In this document: in pieces, positions 42,766-50,972 of the stretch | Layout of the letters: each line of letters starts with the position of its first letter | Position numbering within the stretch: position 1 is the first letter of the stretch | Assembly: GCA_025774605.1 (NCBI GenBank) | Contig: JALGVR010000003.1 | Coordinates: 1-50,972, forward strand | Direction of reading: 5' to 3' | Origin: a bacterium | GTDB taxonomy: Bacteria; Electryoneota; AABM5-125-24; Hatepunaeales; Hatepunaeaceae | DNA length: 50,972 nt | Notes under the pieces: model-generated | What the model was told of the DNA's origin: nothing | Databases searched by the model: none | The model's input: the letters and a program-made list of their open reading frames with translations, nothing else | Translations under genes and position numbers: made by a program

Positions 42766-43671
42766 TTACCCGGCGAGCTCCGGCTTTTCAGCCAGAAACA
42801 TCACACCTCCGGGAACCTTCCAACGTCTTATTTCTTCTGTAGCAGTTCTTCCCTTGACAAACGCTGAACCGATCCTGAACCACAACCTGTGCGCGAGGCT
42901 GACAGGTGCGCAGACCGCCCTGAAAAACGACCCGGGTACGCGCGGAAACATGTCATGCAATACAAACCACAGGTTGTTGATATCCGGTTCAATCCATCTG
43001 ATTTCAAAGCCCGCATTCCTCAGCAGTGAGCTGACCGCCCAGTGAGTCATGTGAAAATATGAATCGTGAAAGCCTTCAATGAACGCCACCCAGCCGTGAA
43101 AATATCCGCCGGGCTTCAGGATGCGAAACACCTCCTCCACCACGACCCAGGGATAACGAAAGTGTTCCATAACCGCGTGACCGGTCGCCAGATCGAAGCT
43201 TCCAGAGATAAAAGGTATTGCATGGGCATCGCCGATAATCGGCGCGGCCGGACTATCGCAGTCGAAACCTATATATGTATATCCAGCACGCTCTATAAAC
43301 GGTCGCTTAATATCCACCGGTCCGCAGCCGACATCGAGACAGACGGCATTTTTATCTTCCGAAACGGGAATCGAACTGTAATAATGCTTCGCCGTTCTGG
43401 AAAGCCCGGGAACGCCCCTTACCGTATGGTTGATCCGTTTGGGCATGGGGGCTTCAGTTGACTCACGAAAACAATCGGGTGAGAGCGTCAATTCAACACT
43501 AACGTTCTTGGGTTTTTGCAGTCTTAAATCAGGTCGCCCGAATTCATCAAACCCATAGACCTGGTCACATGTCGTACAGAATAATTCATCCGCCTTCACT
43601 ATCAGCTTTGAATTGCAGAATGGACATGCAAAGAACTCCCGCGCCGTCAGAATATCATCCTTTATGGGCAT
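42766..43671 (-). CDS. SAM-dependent methyltransferase with N-terminal zinc ribbon
   Basis: 301 residues. A Trm112/zinc-ribbon-like start has C16, C19, C32 and C35 ([18 protein letters not shown]). A class I Rossmann methyltransferase follows, with motif I CLDVGCGP at 111-118, the acidic ribose-binding strand YIGFDCDS at 133-140, and [20 protein letters not shown] around 148-167 with EHF. The substrate is unknown: similar proteins act on quinones, lipids, sugars, rRNA or proteins. It interrupts the S10 operon between rplV and rpsC in the same direction, with 121 bp upstream and 16 bp downstream. It could be a chance insertion or a ribosome-related enzyme. Confidence 0.9.
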   Translation of the reverse strand: MPIKDDILTAREFFACPFCNSKLIVKADELFCTTCDQVYGFDEFGRPDLRLQKPKNVSVELTLSPDCFRESTEAPMPKRINHTVRGVPGLSRTAKHYYSSIPVSEDKNAVCLDVGCGPVDIKRPFIERAGYTYIGFDCDSPAAPIIGDAHAIPFISGSFDLATGHAVMEHFRYPWVVVEEVFRILKPGGYFHGWVAFIEGFHDSYFHMTHWAVSSLLRNAGFEIRWIEPDINNLWFVLHDMFPRVPGSFFRAVCAPVSLAHRLWFRIGSAFVKGRTATEEIRRWKVPGGVMFLAEKPELAG

Positions 43672-43792
43672 TTCAAAGAGTCACCATATAATCGCATCGA
43701 GGCTTATGTATCAGATAATCGGTACGTCCATTAAGCGCAAGCATTAAAAAGTCCCGTCAAATCACGACAATTCGAAAGCGCCCCATAAGGGA

Positions 43793-44155
43793 TTATTTGC
43801 CCGGTTTTTCCCGGGCGGCAACAACCACGGTAAGATGACTGGATCTCTTGCGTATCCTGCTTGCCCGCCCCATGGCTCGTGGTCTCCAGCGGCGCAATGT
43901 GGGCCCCTCGTCGACCCGTATTTCCTTGATGTAGACCTCAGACGGATCCAGTTTGGCGGCTTCCGCTGATGACATCAGGTTTGCCAGCGCGGAACGGATG
44001 GTCTTCGCAACAGTCCCGGACGATCCCTTGTTCGAAAAGTGCAGTTTATTCACCGCACTCCGGACATTCGATCCTCTGACCATGTCCACCACCAATCTCA
44101 TCTTACGCGGTGAAATACCTACCCAACGTGCAACTGCTCTTGCTTCCAGCGACAT
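43793..44155 (-). CDS. rplV: 50S ribosomal protein L22
   Basis: 120 residues. The beta-hairpin that lines the exit tunnel is in the C-terminal half (GPTLRRWRPRAMGRASRIRK). ATG start. Directly follows rpsS; rpsC does not follow as expected. Confidence 0.98.
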   Translation of the reverse strand: MSLEARAVARWVGISPRKMRLVVDMVRGSNVRSAVNKLHFSNKGSSGTVAKTIRSALANLMSSAEAAKLDPSEVYIKEIRVDEGPTLRRWRPRAMGRASRIRKRSSHLTVVVAAREKPGK

Positions 44156-44176
44156 CTTTAATCCTCAATGCTCTGC

Positions 44177-44464
44177 TTATTTTACTTTTGTTCCACGTTC
44201 GGACTTCTTGCCGCCATGTGAACGGAATGTCCTGGTCGGGGAAAATTCACCCAATTTGTGTCCGACCATGTTTTCAGTGATAAATATCGGAAGAAACTTC
44301 CGCCCGTTATGCACAGCAATGGTATGACCGACAAACTCCGGTGGAATCATCGATCGCCTTGCCCAGGTCTTGACGACCTTTTTCTGACCGGATTTGCTGA
44401 GTTCCTCAATCCTGGCAAGCAGTTTCTTGTCGATATACGGTCCTTTTTTCAGTGACCTCGCCAT
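44177..44464 (-). CDS. rpsS: 30S ribosomal protein S19
   Basis: 95 residues with canonical [21 protein letters not shown]-type [20 protein letters not shown] and [19 protein letters not shown]. In the 30S head, near S13. ATG start. Confidence 0.99.
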   Translation of the reverse strand: MARSLKKGPYIDKKLLARIEELSKSGQKKVVKTWARRSMIPPEFVGHTIAVHNGRKFLPIFITENMVGHKLGEFSPTRTFRSHGGKKSERGTKVK

Positions 44465-44487
44465 ACATCAGCCTTATTCATCAAAGT

Positions 44488-45324
44488 TTATGATAACCGT
44501 TTGTTCTTTCGCCTCTGGACAATCAAACGATCGGAAGCCTTGCGTCGTCTGGTCTTGAAACCCTTGGTCGGCTTTCCCCACGGTGTACAGGGATGCCGTC
44601 CGCCGGACGATTTCCCCTCGCCGCCTCCCATCGGGTGGTCGACCGGGTTCATAACCACGCCGCGGGACTGTGGTCTGCGTCCCCGCCAGCGGTTACGTCC
44701 CGCCTTGCCCTGAGCCACCTTTTCATGGTCATGGTTGCCTACTGAGCCTATGGTTGCCAGGCATTCCTGTCGAAACAGCCTGATCTCTCCCGAAGGCATT
44801 CTCAGCAGTACGGACAACCCGTCCTTCGCCATCACCTGAACCCCCGTCCCGGCGCCACGTGCAATTTGACCGCCCTTCCCGGGCTTCAATTCAACATTGT
44901 GAACAGTCGTGCCGAGCGGAATGTCCGAGAGCGGCATCGCATTGCCGGGATGAATATCCAGATCCGGTCCGGATTGGACCTTATCCCCCACCTTCAACCC
45001 GATGGGACTGATGATATAACGTTTCTCGCCGTCGGCATAATTCAGCAATGCTATGTTGGCTGAACGGTTCGGATCGTACTCGATCGCCGCAACCTTTGCC
45101 GGAATGCCCTTTTTGTCACGTTTGAAATCAATGCTGCGATAGCGCCGCTTGTGCCCCCCGCCTCTGTGCCGCGATGTTTTTCGACCCAGGCTGTTGCGCC
45201 CGCCACTCTTTTTCAAACCCTTGACGAGCCGCTTTTCAGGCGGTTTGGCGGTTAACTCACTGAAGTCGAGCACGCTCATATAGCGCTGCGACGGCGTAAC
45301 CGGTTTGCGTTTTTTTACCGGCAT
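44488..45324 (-). CDS. rplB: 50S ribosomal protein L2
   Basis: 278 residues. Two beta domains and the conserved C-terminal loop [15 protein letters not shown], whose His is close to the peptidyl-transferase centre. ATG start between rplW and rpsS. Confidence 0.99.
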   Translation of the reverse strand: MPVKKRKPVTPSQRYMSVLDFSELTAKPPEKRLVKGLKKSGGRNSLGRKTSRHRGGGHKRRYRSIDFKRDKKGIPAKVAAIEYDPNRSANIALLNYADGEKRYIISPIGLKVGDKVQSGPDLDIHPGNAMPLSDIPLGTTVHNVELKPGKGGQIARGAGTGVQVMAKDGLSVLLRMPSGEIRLFRQECLATIGSVGNHDHEKVAQGKAGRNRWRGRRPQSRGVVMNPVDHPMGGGEGKSSGGRHPCTPWGKPTKGFKTRRRKASDRLIVQRRKNKRLS

Positions 45325-45327
45325 TGT

Positions 45328-45618
45328 CTATGCCCCCTCGAAAAGCTCAATTTTCTCACCTTCGGCAAGAGTGACGATCGCCTTTTTCCAGTCAGGTCGA
45401 CGTCCTGAAAACCGTCCGAGTCTCTTCAACTTACCCGGCACATTTATTGTCCGCACCTTGGTTACCTGCACTTTGAAACGATCTTCAACAGCCCGTTTGA
45501 TCTCAATTTTATTTGAGCTCGGTGCAACCTCGAAAACATATTGGTTCAGCTTTTCCTGCAGTTTGGTCACCTTTTCAGTAATCAGGGGACGACGGATGAT
45601 ATCGAGATTACTCTTCAC
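45328..45618 (-). CDS. rplW: 50S ribosomal protein L23
   Basis: 96 residues: [20 protein letters not shown] and [20 protein letters not shown]. Docking site for SRP and trigger factor at the exit. The start is a GTG at 45618, 11 bp inside rplD. Confidence 0.97.
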   Translation of the reverse strand: MKSNLDIIRRPLITEKVTKLQEKLNQYVFEVAPSSNKIEIKRAVEDRFKVQVTKVRTINVPGKLKRLGRFSGRRPDWKKAIVTLAEGEKIELFEGA

Positions 45619-46297
45619 CGATCAATCCTCCGGTGAGTGTCTCGACGGCTGAACGACTTAAGATCAGGCGCCTGGCGCGCAATATATCGTAGGTTGACGC
45701 AGTCAACGCCTCGCGTATTTCCAGACGCGGTATATTGCGACATGATTTCATAACCGACGGCTTGTAACAATCAACCAGTATGAGGGCTGATTGTCCGGCG
45801 GCCTCGAAGCTGTTCAGCATGGATGCTATGACCCGTGTTTTCGGCTGTTCGATATCAAAATCCTCTACGAGCAAAATGGCTCCGGTTTGCGCCTTCAGGC
45901 TGAGCGCGACCTTCCTCGCAAACTTCTTCACTTTCAAGGGAAGTTTCATCTTGTGATCATGTGGCTGCGGTCCGAAGGTTATTCCGCCGCCGCGCCAGAT
46001 CGGTGACCGCAACGTTCCCGCCCGCGCCGCCCCGCGCCCCTTCTGTCGCCATGGCTTGGCGCCACCGCCCCTGACCATGCTGCGCGTTCGCGACGAATGC
46101 GTTCCCTGGCGGCGATTGGCAAGCTCCGCCTTAACCGCGAGGTACAGCACATGATCGTTCTTGGGCAAACCGAACAAGCGGGGATCGAGCTCCAGCAGTT
46201 CACCGGTATCAGAACCGTCCATCCGCCTTACCGGTAATTTCAACAGGGTTTTCTGATCGTCGATGGCGTCGGTGGTATCTTTCACTTCGGTCTCCAT
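45608..46297 (-). CDS. rplD: 50S ribosomal protein L4
   Basis: 229 residues. The tunnel-loop signature [21 protein letters not shown] is preceded by [13 protein letters not shown], and [15 protein letters not shown] follows. The N-terminus is about 20 residues longer than usual and acidic. E. coli L4 represses the S10 operon. ATG start, 6 bp after rplC. Confidence 0.97.
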   Translation of the reverse strand: METEVKDTTDAIDDQKTLLKLPVRRMDGSDTGELLELDPRLFGLPKNDHVLYLAVKAELANRRQGTHSSRTRSMVRGGGAKPWRQKGRGAARAGTLRSPIWRGGGITFGPQPHDHKMKLPLKVKKFARKVALSLKAQTGAILLVEDFDIEQPKTRVIASMLNSFEAAGQSALILVDCYKPSVMKSCRNIPRLEIREALTASTYDILRARRLILSRSAVETLTGGLIGEE

Positions 46298-46303
46298 TAC
46301 GAT

Positions 46304-46930
46304 TTACTCCCCGGGTCCTGTTTTCCGTATTCTGATCAGACCACCCGGCGCTCCGGGTATCGCTCCCTTGACCATCATCAAGCCCTTGTCGCTGTCTATT
46401 TTAATCACCCGCAGGTTCTTGACCGTCACCCGCTTGTTACCCATTCTTCCCGCCATACGCTTCCCGGGCCAGACCCGCGCGGGATAGGAAGCGTTGCCTA
46501 TCGAGCCGGGTCCCCGGAACTGTTCATGTGTTCCATGCGTCTGGCCTGGACTCTTGAAACCGTAACGTTTTATCACACCTGCAAACCCCCGCCCCTTGCT
46601 GATACCGGTTACATCAATTCTGTCACCGGTCTCGAAGAGATCCACCTTCAGCACGTCACCTGGTTTATGATCCCCCTCGAAATCGCGAAACTCAACCAGG
46701 ATACGATGCGGCTTGACGCCGGCTTTTTCGAAATGACCGGAGCGCGGCTTATTCGCCAGATTCGACCTGACCGGGTCAAATGCAAGCTGAAGCGCGCTGT
46801 ATTTGTTACGTTCAGGCGTCTTAACCTGAACAACAGGACATGGTCCAGCTTCAATGACCGTTACTGCCGTCAATTTACCATCGTCGAAGATGGAAGCCAT
46901 CCCCTTCTTTCTTCCCAATAGACCGATCAT
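46304..46930 (-). CDS. rplC: 50S ribosomal protein L3
   Basis: 208 residues: [20 protein letters not shown], the peptidyl-transferase-facing loop with [20 protein letters not shown], and a normal C-terminus. The Gln that is methylated in many bacteria (HGTHEQ-type site) appears as THEQFRGPG. The ATG overlaps the rpsJ stop (ATGA). Confidence 0.98.
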   Translation of the reverse strand: MIGLLGRKKGMASIFDDGKLTAVTVIEAGPCPVVQVKTPERNKYSALQLAFDPVRSNLANKPRSGHFEKAGVKPHRILVEFRDFEGDHKPGDVLKVDLFETGDRIDVTGISKGRGFAGVIKRYGFKSPGQTHGTHEQFRGPGSIGNASYPARVWPGKRMAGRMGNKRVTVKNLRVIKIDSDKGLMMVKGAIPGAPGGLIRIRKTGPGE

Positions 46931-47235
46931 GTCTTTATCTCAATGTCCACGCCGGCAGGCAGCTCCAGACGCATCAAGGCGTCAATGGTACGCGACGAGG
47001 AGTTCAGAATATCAATCAAACGTTTGTGGACACGTGTCTCGAACTGTTCGCGCGATTTTTTGTCCACGTGAGGACTGCGCAGAACCGTGTAAACCCGGCG
47101 TTTGGTCGGCAGCGGTATGGGGCCCGATATCGCCGCTCCCGTCGCTCTGGCGGTTCTAATGATCTTTTCCGTCGACTTGTCGATCAGGTTATGATCGTAA
47201 GCCTTCAGCTTAATGCGTATGGTTTGTCCCGGCAT
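46927..47235 (-). CDS. rpsJ: 30S ribosomal protein S10
   Basis: 102 residues: [40 protein letters not shown] and KRLIDIL are canonical. Also serves as NusE in antitermination. First gene of the S10 operon. The 234-bp gap to fusA, which often holds tuf, contains no gene; it is AT-rich and probably carries the operon promoter. Confidence 0.99.
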   Translation of the reverse strand: MPGQTIRIKLKAYDHNLIDKSTEKIIRTARATGAAISGPIPLPTKRRVYTVLRSPHVDKKSREQFETRVHKRLIDILNSSSRTIDALMRLELPAGVDIEIKT

Positions 47236-47274
47236 TTCTATCGCTTAACGTTTAGACAACCTGTAAATCATGGC

Positions 47275-47290
47275 CGATGTATGAACATCG
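47275..47290 (-). promoter_or_regulatory. Small hairpin in the rpsJ leader
   Basis: A perfect 6-bp stem CGATGT/ACATCG with a 4-nt loop lies about 40 bp before the rpsJ start, in the 234-bp fusA-rpsJ gap. It could take part in control of the S10 leader. It has no T run, so it is not a terminator. Confidence 0.35.
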
Positions 47291-47469
47291 TTACCATAGA
47301 GTGCGATTATTGCAACAGCTTAAGAAGATAAATATCTTTCCCGCTAAAAGCCACTATTAACAAGGCAAATTACAACTTGACTGAAAATAATCTCAATTGA
47401 TTCATGATGTAAAACGCGGATATTTAGATGATCGTCTCATTCATGAATTCACGTGATGGGATTGCCGAA

Positions 47470-49605
47470 TTAGTAACCTCTTATTTTCTCTAAAGTGTCC
47501 GACTGGTACTGAGGTGGAATCTGCTCGTAACGATCAAATTCCATTGTAAACAATGCCCGTCCCTGGCTCAATGATCTGATCTGGGTGGCATAACCGAACA
47601 TCGTCGCCAATGGAACTTCAGCGGAAATCACCTGTCCATTACTCCTGGATTCAATGCCCAGAATCCGGGCTCTGCGGGCGTTCAAATCACCTGTAATATC
47701 TCCCATGTAAATATCGGGCAGGATTATCTCAAGCTTCATGATCGGTTCGAGCAGTACCGGATCCGCTCTCTTCAAGGCATCCTGCAAAGCCATCGATCCG
47801 GCGATCTTGAACGCGATATCGGATGAATCAACTTCATGATAAGATCCATCGACAAGGATTACTATGATGTCGGTGAGTGGAAAGGATGCCAGCGGACCGT
47901 TCTCAAGGGCTCCGCGGATACCCTTGTTGATCGGTTCGATAAACTCCTGGGGAATCGCTCCGCCCCTGATGTGATTTTCAAACCTGTAACCGCTAAGTCT
48001 CTCGCCGGGTTCCACCTCGATCTTAACGTGACCATATTGACCGTGACCTCCAGTCTGACGAATGAACTTACCCTCTCCGACGGCATGAGCCGTTATGGTC
48101 TCCCGGTATGACACCCGAGGGTTGCCCTGCCGAACATTGACACTGAACTCACGTCTAACTCTTTCGATCAACACTTCAAGGTGCAGCTCTCCCATACCGG
48201 AAATGATCGTCTGACCGCTTTCCGAATCCTGATTGACCTCGAAAGTCGGATCTTCATCGGCGATCTTGGTCAGGGCGTCGAAGAGTTTGGACTGCTCCTG
48301 TTGGCTATAAGGCTCGACTGATACTGAGATGACCGGTTCAGGAAAGCTCATTCGTTCGAGAATGATGGGCCGTTTCGGGTCGCAGATTGTCTCTCCGGTG
48401 CGAGTTTTCTTCAAACCTATAACGGCGATGATGCTGCCCGCCCCGGCCGTTTTAAGATCCTCCCGCTTGTTGGCGAACATCCTGACGATTCTGTTTATAC
48501 GCTCGCGCTTACCGTTGTTTGTATTTATTATGGAATCACCGGTAGAGATGGAGCCCGAATAAATCCGGATATAAGTCAGTCTTCCCATGTAGGGATCGGT
48601 TACAATCTTGAACGCCAGCGCGGCAAGCGGTCCTTTTGAATCAGGCTCGCGAGTCTCTTCGCGTTCCGTGCGGGGATTGATGCCCTTGATCGCCGGCACA
48701 TCCAAGGGACTGGGAAGAAAGTTGACAATCGCATCAAGCAGGCGTTGCACCCCCTTATACCGGAATGATGATCCGCACAGAACAGGCGTAACGGAACAAT
48801 CAATCGTCGCGCGACGCAGGGCGTTGATAATCTCCTGCGGCTCTATAGACTCGCCATCAAGAAACTTCTCCATCAGAGAATCGTCAATATCCGACACCGA
48901 TTCCAGGAGTTTCTCGTGCCACTTGTTCGCCTCTTCAACCAGGTCATCCGGGATTTCCGACTCCTCCCATTTCACGCCGAGGCTGTCTTCAGAGAACGTT
49001 ACCGATTTCATTCGTATCAGGTCGATCATTCCGTTGAAGAGCTCACCCTGCCCCAGGGGAATCTGGACTGGGATCGGTACCGCACCCAGACGATCCTTCA
49101 TCATCTCCAGCACGCGGAAGAAATCCGCACCCACCCTGTCCATCTTGTTGATGTATGCTATACGCGGAACGCCGTATCCTTCAGCCTGGCGCCAGACTGT
49201 CTCAGATTGCGGCTCCACGCCACCGACGGCACAGAAAATAGCCACCGCGCCATCAAGAACACGCAGTGACCGTTCAACCTCAGCGGTAAAATCAACATGT
49301 CCCGGCGTGTCGATGATGTTTATCTGGTGATCCTTCCAGGGACATGTGGTCGAAGCCGAAGTTATAGTGATGCCGCGTTCCCGTTCCTGTTCCATCCAGT
49401 CCATCACCGCGGTACCGTCATGAACCTCACCCATCTTGTAGGTTTGACCGGTATAATACAGGATGCGTTCGGTGGTTGTGGTTTTACCGGCGTCTATGTG
49501 AGCCATGATACCGATGTTGCGCACCTTCACCAGGTTCTCTGGAGAATCAACGTTGTTACCGTTGTGTTTCCCGTTATGTTTCCCGTTATGTTTGTTGTTG
49601 TTCAT
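47470..49605 (-). CDS. fusA: Elongation factor G with unusual N-terminal (KHNG)3 tail
   Basis: 711 residues. The translocation GTPase is shown by G1 AHIDAGKT at 35-42, RGITIT around 77-82, DTPGH at 99-103 and NKMD at 153-156, followed by domains II-V ending [13 protein letters not shown]. Ordinary EF-G begins about ten residues before RNIGIMAH; here about 19 extra residues include KHNG three times in tandem (12-bp DNA repeats at about 49555-49595). The ATG at 49605 has no Shine-Dalgarno sequence and follows a hairpin with a T run. A GTG near the family start position is an alternative start. Confidence 0.96.
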   Translation of the reverse strand: MNNNKHNGKHNGKHNGNNVDSPENLVKVRNIGIMAHIDAGKTTTTERILYYTGQTYKMGEVHDGTAVMDWMEQERERGITITSASTTCPWKDHQINIIDTPGHVDFTAEVERSLRVLDGAVAIFCAVGGVEPQSETVWRQAEGYGVPRIAYINKMDRVGADFFRVLEMMKDRLGAVPIPVQIPLGQGELFNGMIDLIRMKSVTFSEDSLGVKWEESEIPDDLVEEANKWHEKLLESVSDIDDSLMEKFLDGESIEPQEIINALRRATIDCSVTPVLCGSSFRYKGVQRLLDAIVNFLPSPLDVPAIKGINPRTEREETREPDSKGPLAALAFKIVTDPYMGRLTYIRIYSGSISTGDSIINTNNGKRERINRIVRMFANKREDLKTAGAGSIIAVIGLKKTRTGETICDPKRPIILERMSFPEPVISVSVEPYSQQEQSKLFDALTKIADEDPTFEVNQDSESGQTIISGMGELHLEVLIERVRREFSVNVRQGNPRVSYRETITAHAVGEGKFIRQTGGHGQYGHVKIEVEPGERLSGYRFENHIRGGAIPQEFIEPINKGIRGALENGPLASFPLTDIIVILVDGSYHEVDSSDIAFKIAGSMALQDALKRADPVLLEPIMKLEIILPDIYMGDITGDLNARRARILGIESRSNGQVISAEVPLATMFGYATQIRSLSQGRALFTMEFDRYEQIPPQYQSDTLEKIRGY

Positions 49606-49907
49606 CGTGTAAAAAATGAAAAAGCAGCTCGAGGCTGCTCTATCTGATTATTGGCATCCCAGGATAATTGATCTGTATTCATAATCTGGAAAGAAGCATA
49701 TAAACATATACTGAAATCCTGAACAAACCACACCGGGGTGATTGTGGCTCAAGATAAATCTCTGGCTTGAGAGGCTGACGACCAATATCAGCAATGTCCT
49801 CCAACATCAGCTTTAGCAAATGTTTGAAGCCTCTTAATTAAACTTGTATACGACTTTTAATTCAGTCGGTTAATCCACGCATTAGAGCGAATTGCAGGCT
49901 CGATCGG
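49606..49907. other. 302-bp rpsG-fusA gap without a gene
   Basis: Longer than usual for this junction. It holds the hairpin at 49623-49639, a CTCAAG/CTTGAG inverted repeat near 49749-49773, and AT-rich stretches with TATA-like hexamers near 49690-49715 on the minus strand that might form a fusA promoter. I see no tRNA, tuf or ORF that I support. Confidence 0.5.
49619..49639 (-). terminator. Terminator-like hairpin just before fusA
   Basis: Minus strand: 6-bp stem AGCAGC/GCTGCT with a 5-nt loop, followed by TTTTTC and a further T run. It ends about 13 nt before the fusA ATG, in the place where a ribosome-binding site should be. It could terminate rpsL-rpsG transcripts or attenuate fusA. Confidence 0.5.
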
Positions 49908-50378
49908 CTACCAGCGAAAATGAGCGAAGGCACGGTTTGCTTCAGCCATCTTCAATGTGTCTTCCTTCTTCTTGATGGTCGGCCCTTCGTTGTTGGCTGC
50001 GGCAATCAGTTCCGATGCGAGATTGGCGGCCATGGTTTTTTCATGCCTGGTCTTGGCAAAGTTGATAAGCCACCGTATCGCGAGCGCCTGCTGCCTCTGC
50101 GAACGCACCTCGATCGGGACCTGGTAGGTTGAACCACCCACCCGCCTGGACTTGACCTCAAGCTTCGGCTTCGCGTTTTCCAAAGCCTGGTGAAACAGTT
50201 CCAGACCGTCCTTCTTGGTGCGCTCGCTCATCAGGTCCACCGCCCTATAAAATATCCGCTCTGCAGTGCTCTTCTTGCCTTTCCTGAGAAGACAATTGAT
50301 GAACTTCGACACAAGCACGTCGTTGTACTTGGGATCCGGAAGAATATTCCGTACTGTTGCTCTTTTACGTCTTGACAT
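49908..50378 (-). CDS. rpsG: 30S ribosomal protein S7
   Basis: 156 residues, a complete S7: [40 protein letters not shown] and a normal C-terminal helix. Assembly initiator of the 30S head and, in E. coli, repressor of the str operon. ATG start, 9 bp after rpsL. Confidence 0.99.
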   Translation of the reverse strand: MSRRKRATVRNILPDPKYNDVLVSKFINCLLRKGKKSTAERIFYRAVDLMSERTKKDGLELFHQALENAKPKLEVKSRRVGGSTYQVPIEVRSQRQQALAIRWLINFAKTRHEKTMAANLASELIAAANNEGPTIKKKEDTLKMAEANRAFAHFRW

Positions 50379-50387
50379 GTTTCTCCA

Positions 50388-50765
50388 TCAGGCTTTCCTC
50401 TTGCGCTTTGTACCGTACTTAGAGCGTCCCTTGTTGCGGTCCTCAACTCCGGCGGTATCCTGCGTGCCGCGGATGACGTGGTAGCGTACTCCCGGCAGAT
50501 CCTTGACACGACCGCCCCTGATCAACACAATCGAGTGTTCCTGCAGGTTGTGTCCTTCACCAGGAATATAGCTGGTCACCTCAATACCGTTCGACAACCT
50601 CACCCGGGCGACCTTGCGCAGGGCGGAATTTGGTTTCTTCGGTGTGGTGGTATAAACCCTGACGCAGACTCCCCGTTTCTGGGGGCAGTTCTGTAACGCT
50701 GGCGCCATGCTCTTGGATTTCTTCGTCCAGCGTCCTTTACGAACCAATTGGTTCAAAGTCGGCAA
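50388..50765 (-). CDS. rpsL: 30S ribosomal protein S12
   Basis: 125 residues: [36 protein letters not shown] and [16 protein letters not shown]. The lysines at the streptomycin-resistance positions (TPKKPN and RVKDLPG) are wild type. The start is a TTG at 50765 (family start MPTxNQLVRKG), with GAGGTG about 5 nt upstream; there is no ATG alternative. First gene of the str operon. Confidence 0.98.
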   Translation of the reverse strand: MPTLNQLVRKGRWTKKSKSMAPALQNCPQKRGVCVRVYTTTPKKPNSALRKVARVRLSNGIEVTSYIPGEGHNLQEHSIVLIRGGRVKDLPGVRYHVIRGTQDTAGVEDRNKGRSKYGTKRKRKA

Positions 50766-50770
50766 TTAAC

Positions 50771-50796
50771 ACCTCTTGTAAATTTCATTGAGAGGT
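50771..50796 (-). promoter_or_regulatory. Leader hairpin that can mask the rpsL ribosome-binding site
   Basis: A perfect 6-bp inverted repeat ACCTCT/AGAGGT (50771-50776 and 50791-50796) with a 14-nt loop. On the transcript the 3' arm contains the AGAGGT Shine-Dalgarno sequence just before the TTG start, so the closed hairpin would hide it. The pairing is visible; regulation is inferred. Confidence 0.45.
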
Positions 50797-50816
50797 CCCC
50801 ATACTGCCTACTTGCA

Positions 50817-50844
50817 TATATAACCGTTATTAAAAAAGTCACAA
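50817..50844 (-). promoter_or_regulatory. Candidate promoter of the str operon
   Basis: Minus strand: TTGTGA at 50844-50839, 16-bp spacer, TATATA at 50822-50817. Each hexamer matches consensus at four positions. It predicts a start near 50810 and a 45-nt leader that includes the hairpin at 50771-50796. The -35 overlaps the edge of the repeat unit starting at 50849. Confidence 0.45.
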
Positions 50845-50848
50845 TTTT

Positions 50849-50929
50849 GTCATACCGACGAAGGCGGGAATCCAGATAAGCATTTGATATTACGTAAGTT
50901 GCCTGGATTCCCGCCTTCGCGGGAATGAC
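50849..50929. repeat. 81-bp paired palindromic repeat unit (27+27+27 bp)
   Basis: A left-type copy at 50849-50875 (GTC, ATACCGAC, GAAG, GCGGGAAT, CCAG; arms imperfect) and a right-type copy at 50903-50929 (CTGG, ATTCCCGC, CTTC, GCGGGAAT, GAC; arms perfect) face each other across exactly 27 bp. Architecture and orientation equal 11647-11727 and the ends of the GIY-YIG unit. It lies upstream of the rpsL promoter; the remaining bases to 50972 show nothing that I can name. Confidence 0.8.
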
Positions 50930-50972
50930 AGCATCTTTCATACGCTTTTTTACTCAAGTAGGTACTACTATA

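Noticed and set aside
43672-43792. Promoter for the methyltransferase in the 121-bp rplV-side gap
   Set aside because: A TTGACG hexamer is present on the minus strand but no acceptable -10 lies 16-18 bp away, so I do not list a promoter.
49606-49907. tRNA or tuf remnant in the rpsG-fusA gap
   Set aside because: I looked for a cloverleaf and for EF-Tu fragments and saw neither; only hairpins and AT-rich sequence are present.
50753-50941. 62-codon minus-strand frame containing VIPAKAGIQ
   Set aside because: The peptide is a translation of the 81-bp palindromic repeat unit and not a gene; such peptides arise wherever this repeat type occurs.

Overview
This window is bacterial chromosome, probably from an uncultured member of the Fibrobacterota-Chlorobiota-Bacteroidota (FCB) superphylum, for example a Zixibacteria/KSB1/Electryoneota-like lineage. 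The rank below superphylum is a guess. The evidence is a secreted M6 peptidase that ends in a type IX secretion (T9SS type A) sorting domain, an 11-subunit complex I cluster with no nuoE, nuoF or nuoG, zinc-type S14, S4, L36 and adenylate kinase, and clear Shine-Dalgarno sequences, which are weak in true Bacteroidota. Nearly every gene lies on the minus strand. The M6 peptidase gene is the only clear plus-strand gene.

Layout from left to right, with minus-strand operons read right to left. (1) 1-4.7 kb: valS, followed by a GT-C type membrane glycosyltransferase. (2) 4.8-16.0 kb: the complex I operon nuoA-B-C-D-H-I-[insertion]-J-K-L-M-N, closed by a strong intrinsic terminator at 4788-4818. 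About 700 bp of AT-rich DNA with palindromic repeats and a small GIY-YIG nuclease gene separates nuoI from nuoJ. (3) 16.3-19.4 kb: the plus-strand M6 peptidase/beta-propeller protein, with a good promoter. (4) 19.5-25.8 kb: a five-gene peptide ABC importer whose permeases resemble YejB and YejE. (5) 26.2-29.7 kb: hutU-yjbQ-rRNA methyltransferase-TPR lipoprotein, all overlapping. (6) 29.9-47.2 kb: the S10-spc-alpha ribosomal superoperon from rpsJ to rplQ, with secY, adk, map, infA and rpoA in the usual order but with a zinc-ribbon methyltransferase between rplV and rpsC. (7) 47.5-50.8 kb: the str operon rpsL-rpsG-fusA, with no tuf gene after fusA.

The most interesting structure is a 377-bp unit at 11205-11581. 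A GIY-YIG endonuclease-family gene lies between two perfect 27-bp inverted copies of a palindromic repeat. Two 81-bp units with the same ends (11647-11727 and 50849-50929) have a 27-bp interior instead of the gene, and a half unit lies at 28-54. They look like non-autonomous relatives of the gene-bearing unit. Stem sequences vary between copies with mostly compensating changes. A degenerate array of 18-19-bp units runs into the left end of the GIY-YIG unit, and an unrelated palindromic repeat at 25982-26058 has the same arrangement with 16-bp units. Mobility and the role of the nuclease are inference. Other points worth following are an in-frame palindromic insertion in ValRS, a possible SD-masking hairpin before a TTG-started rpsL, a (KHNG)3 N-terminal tail on EF-G, and frequent TTG starts in translation genes.
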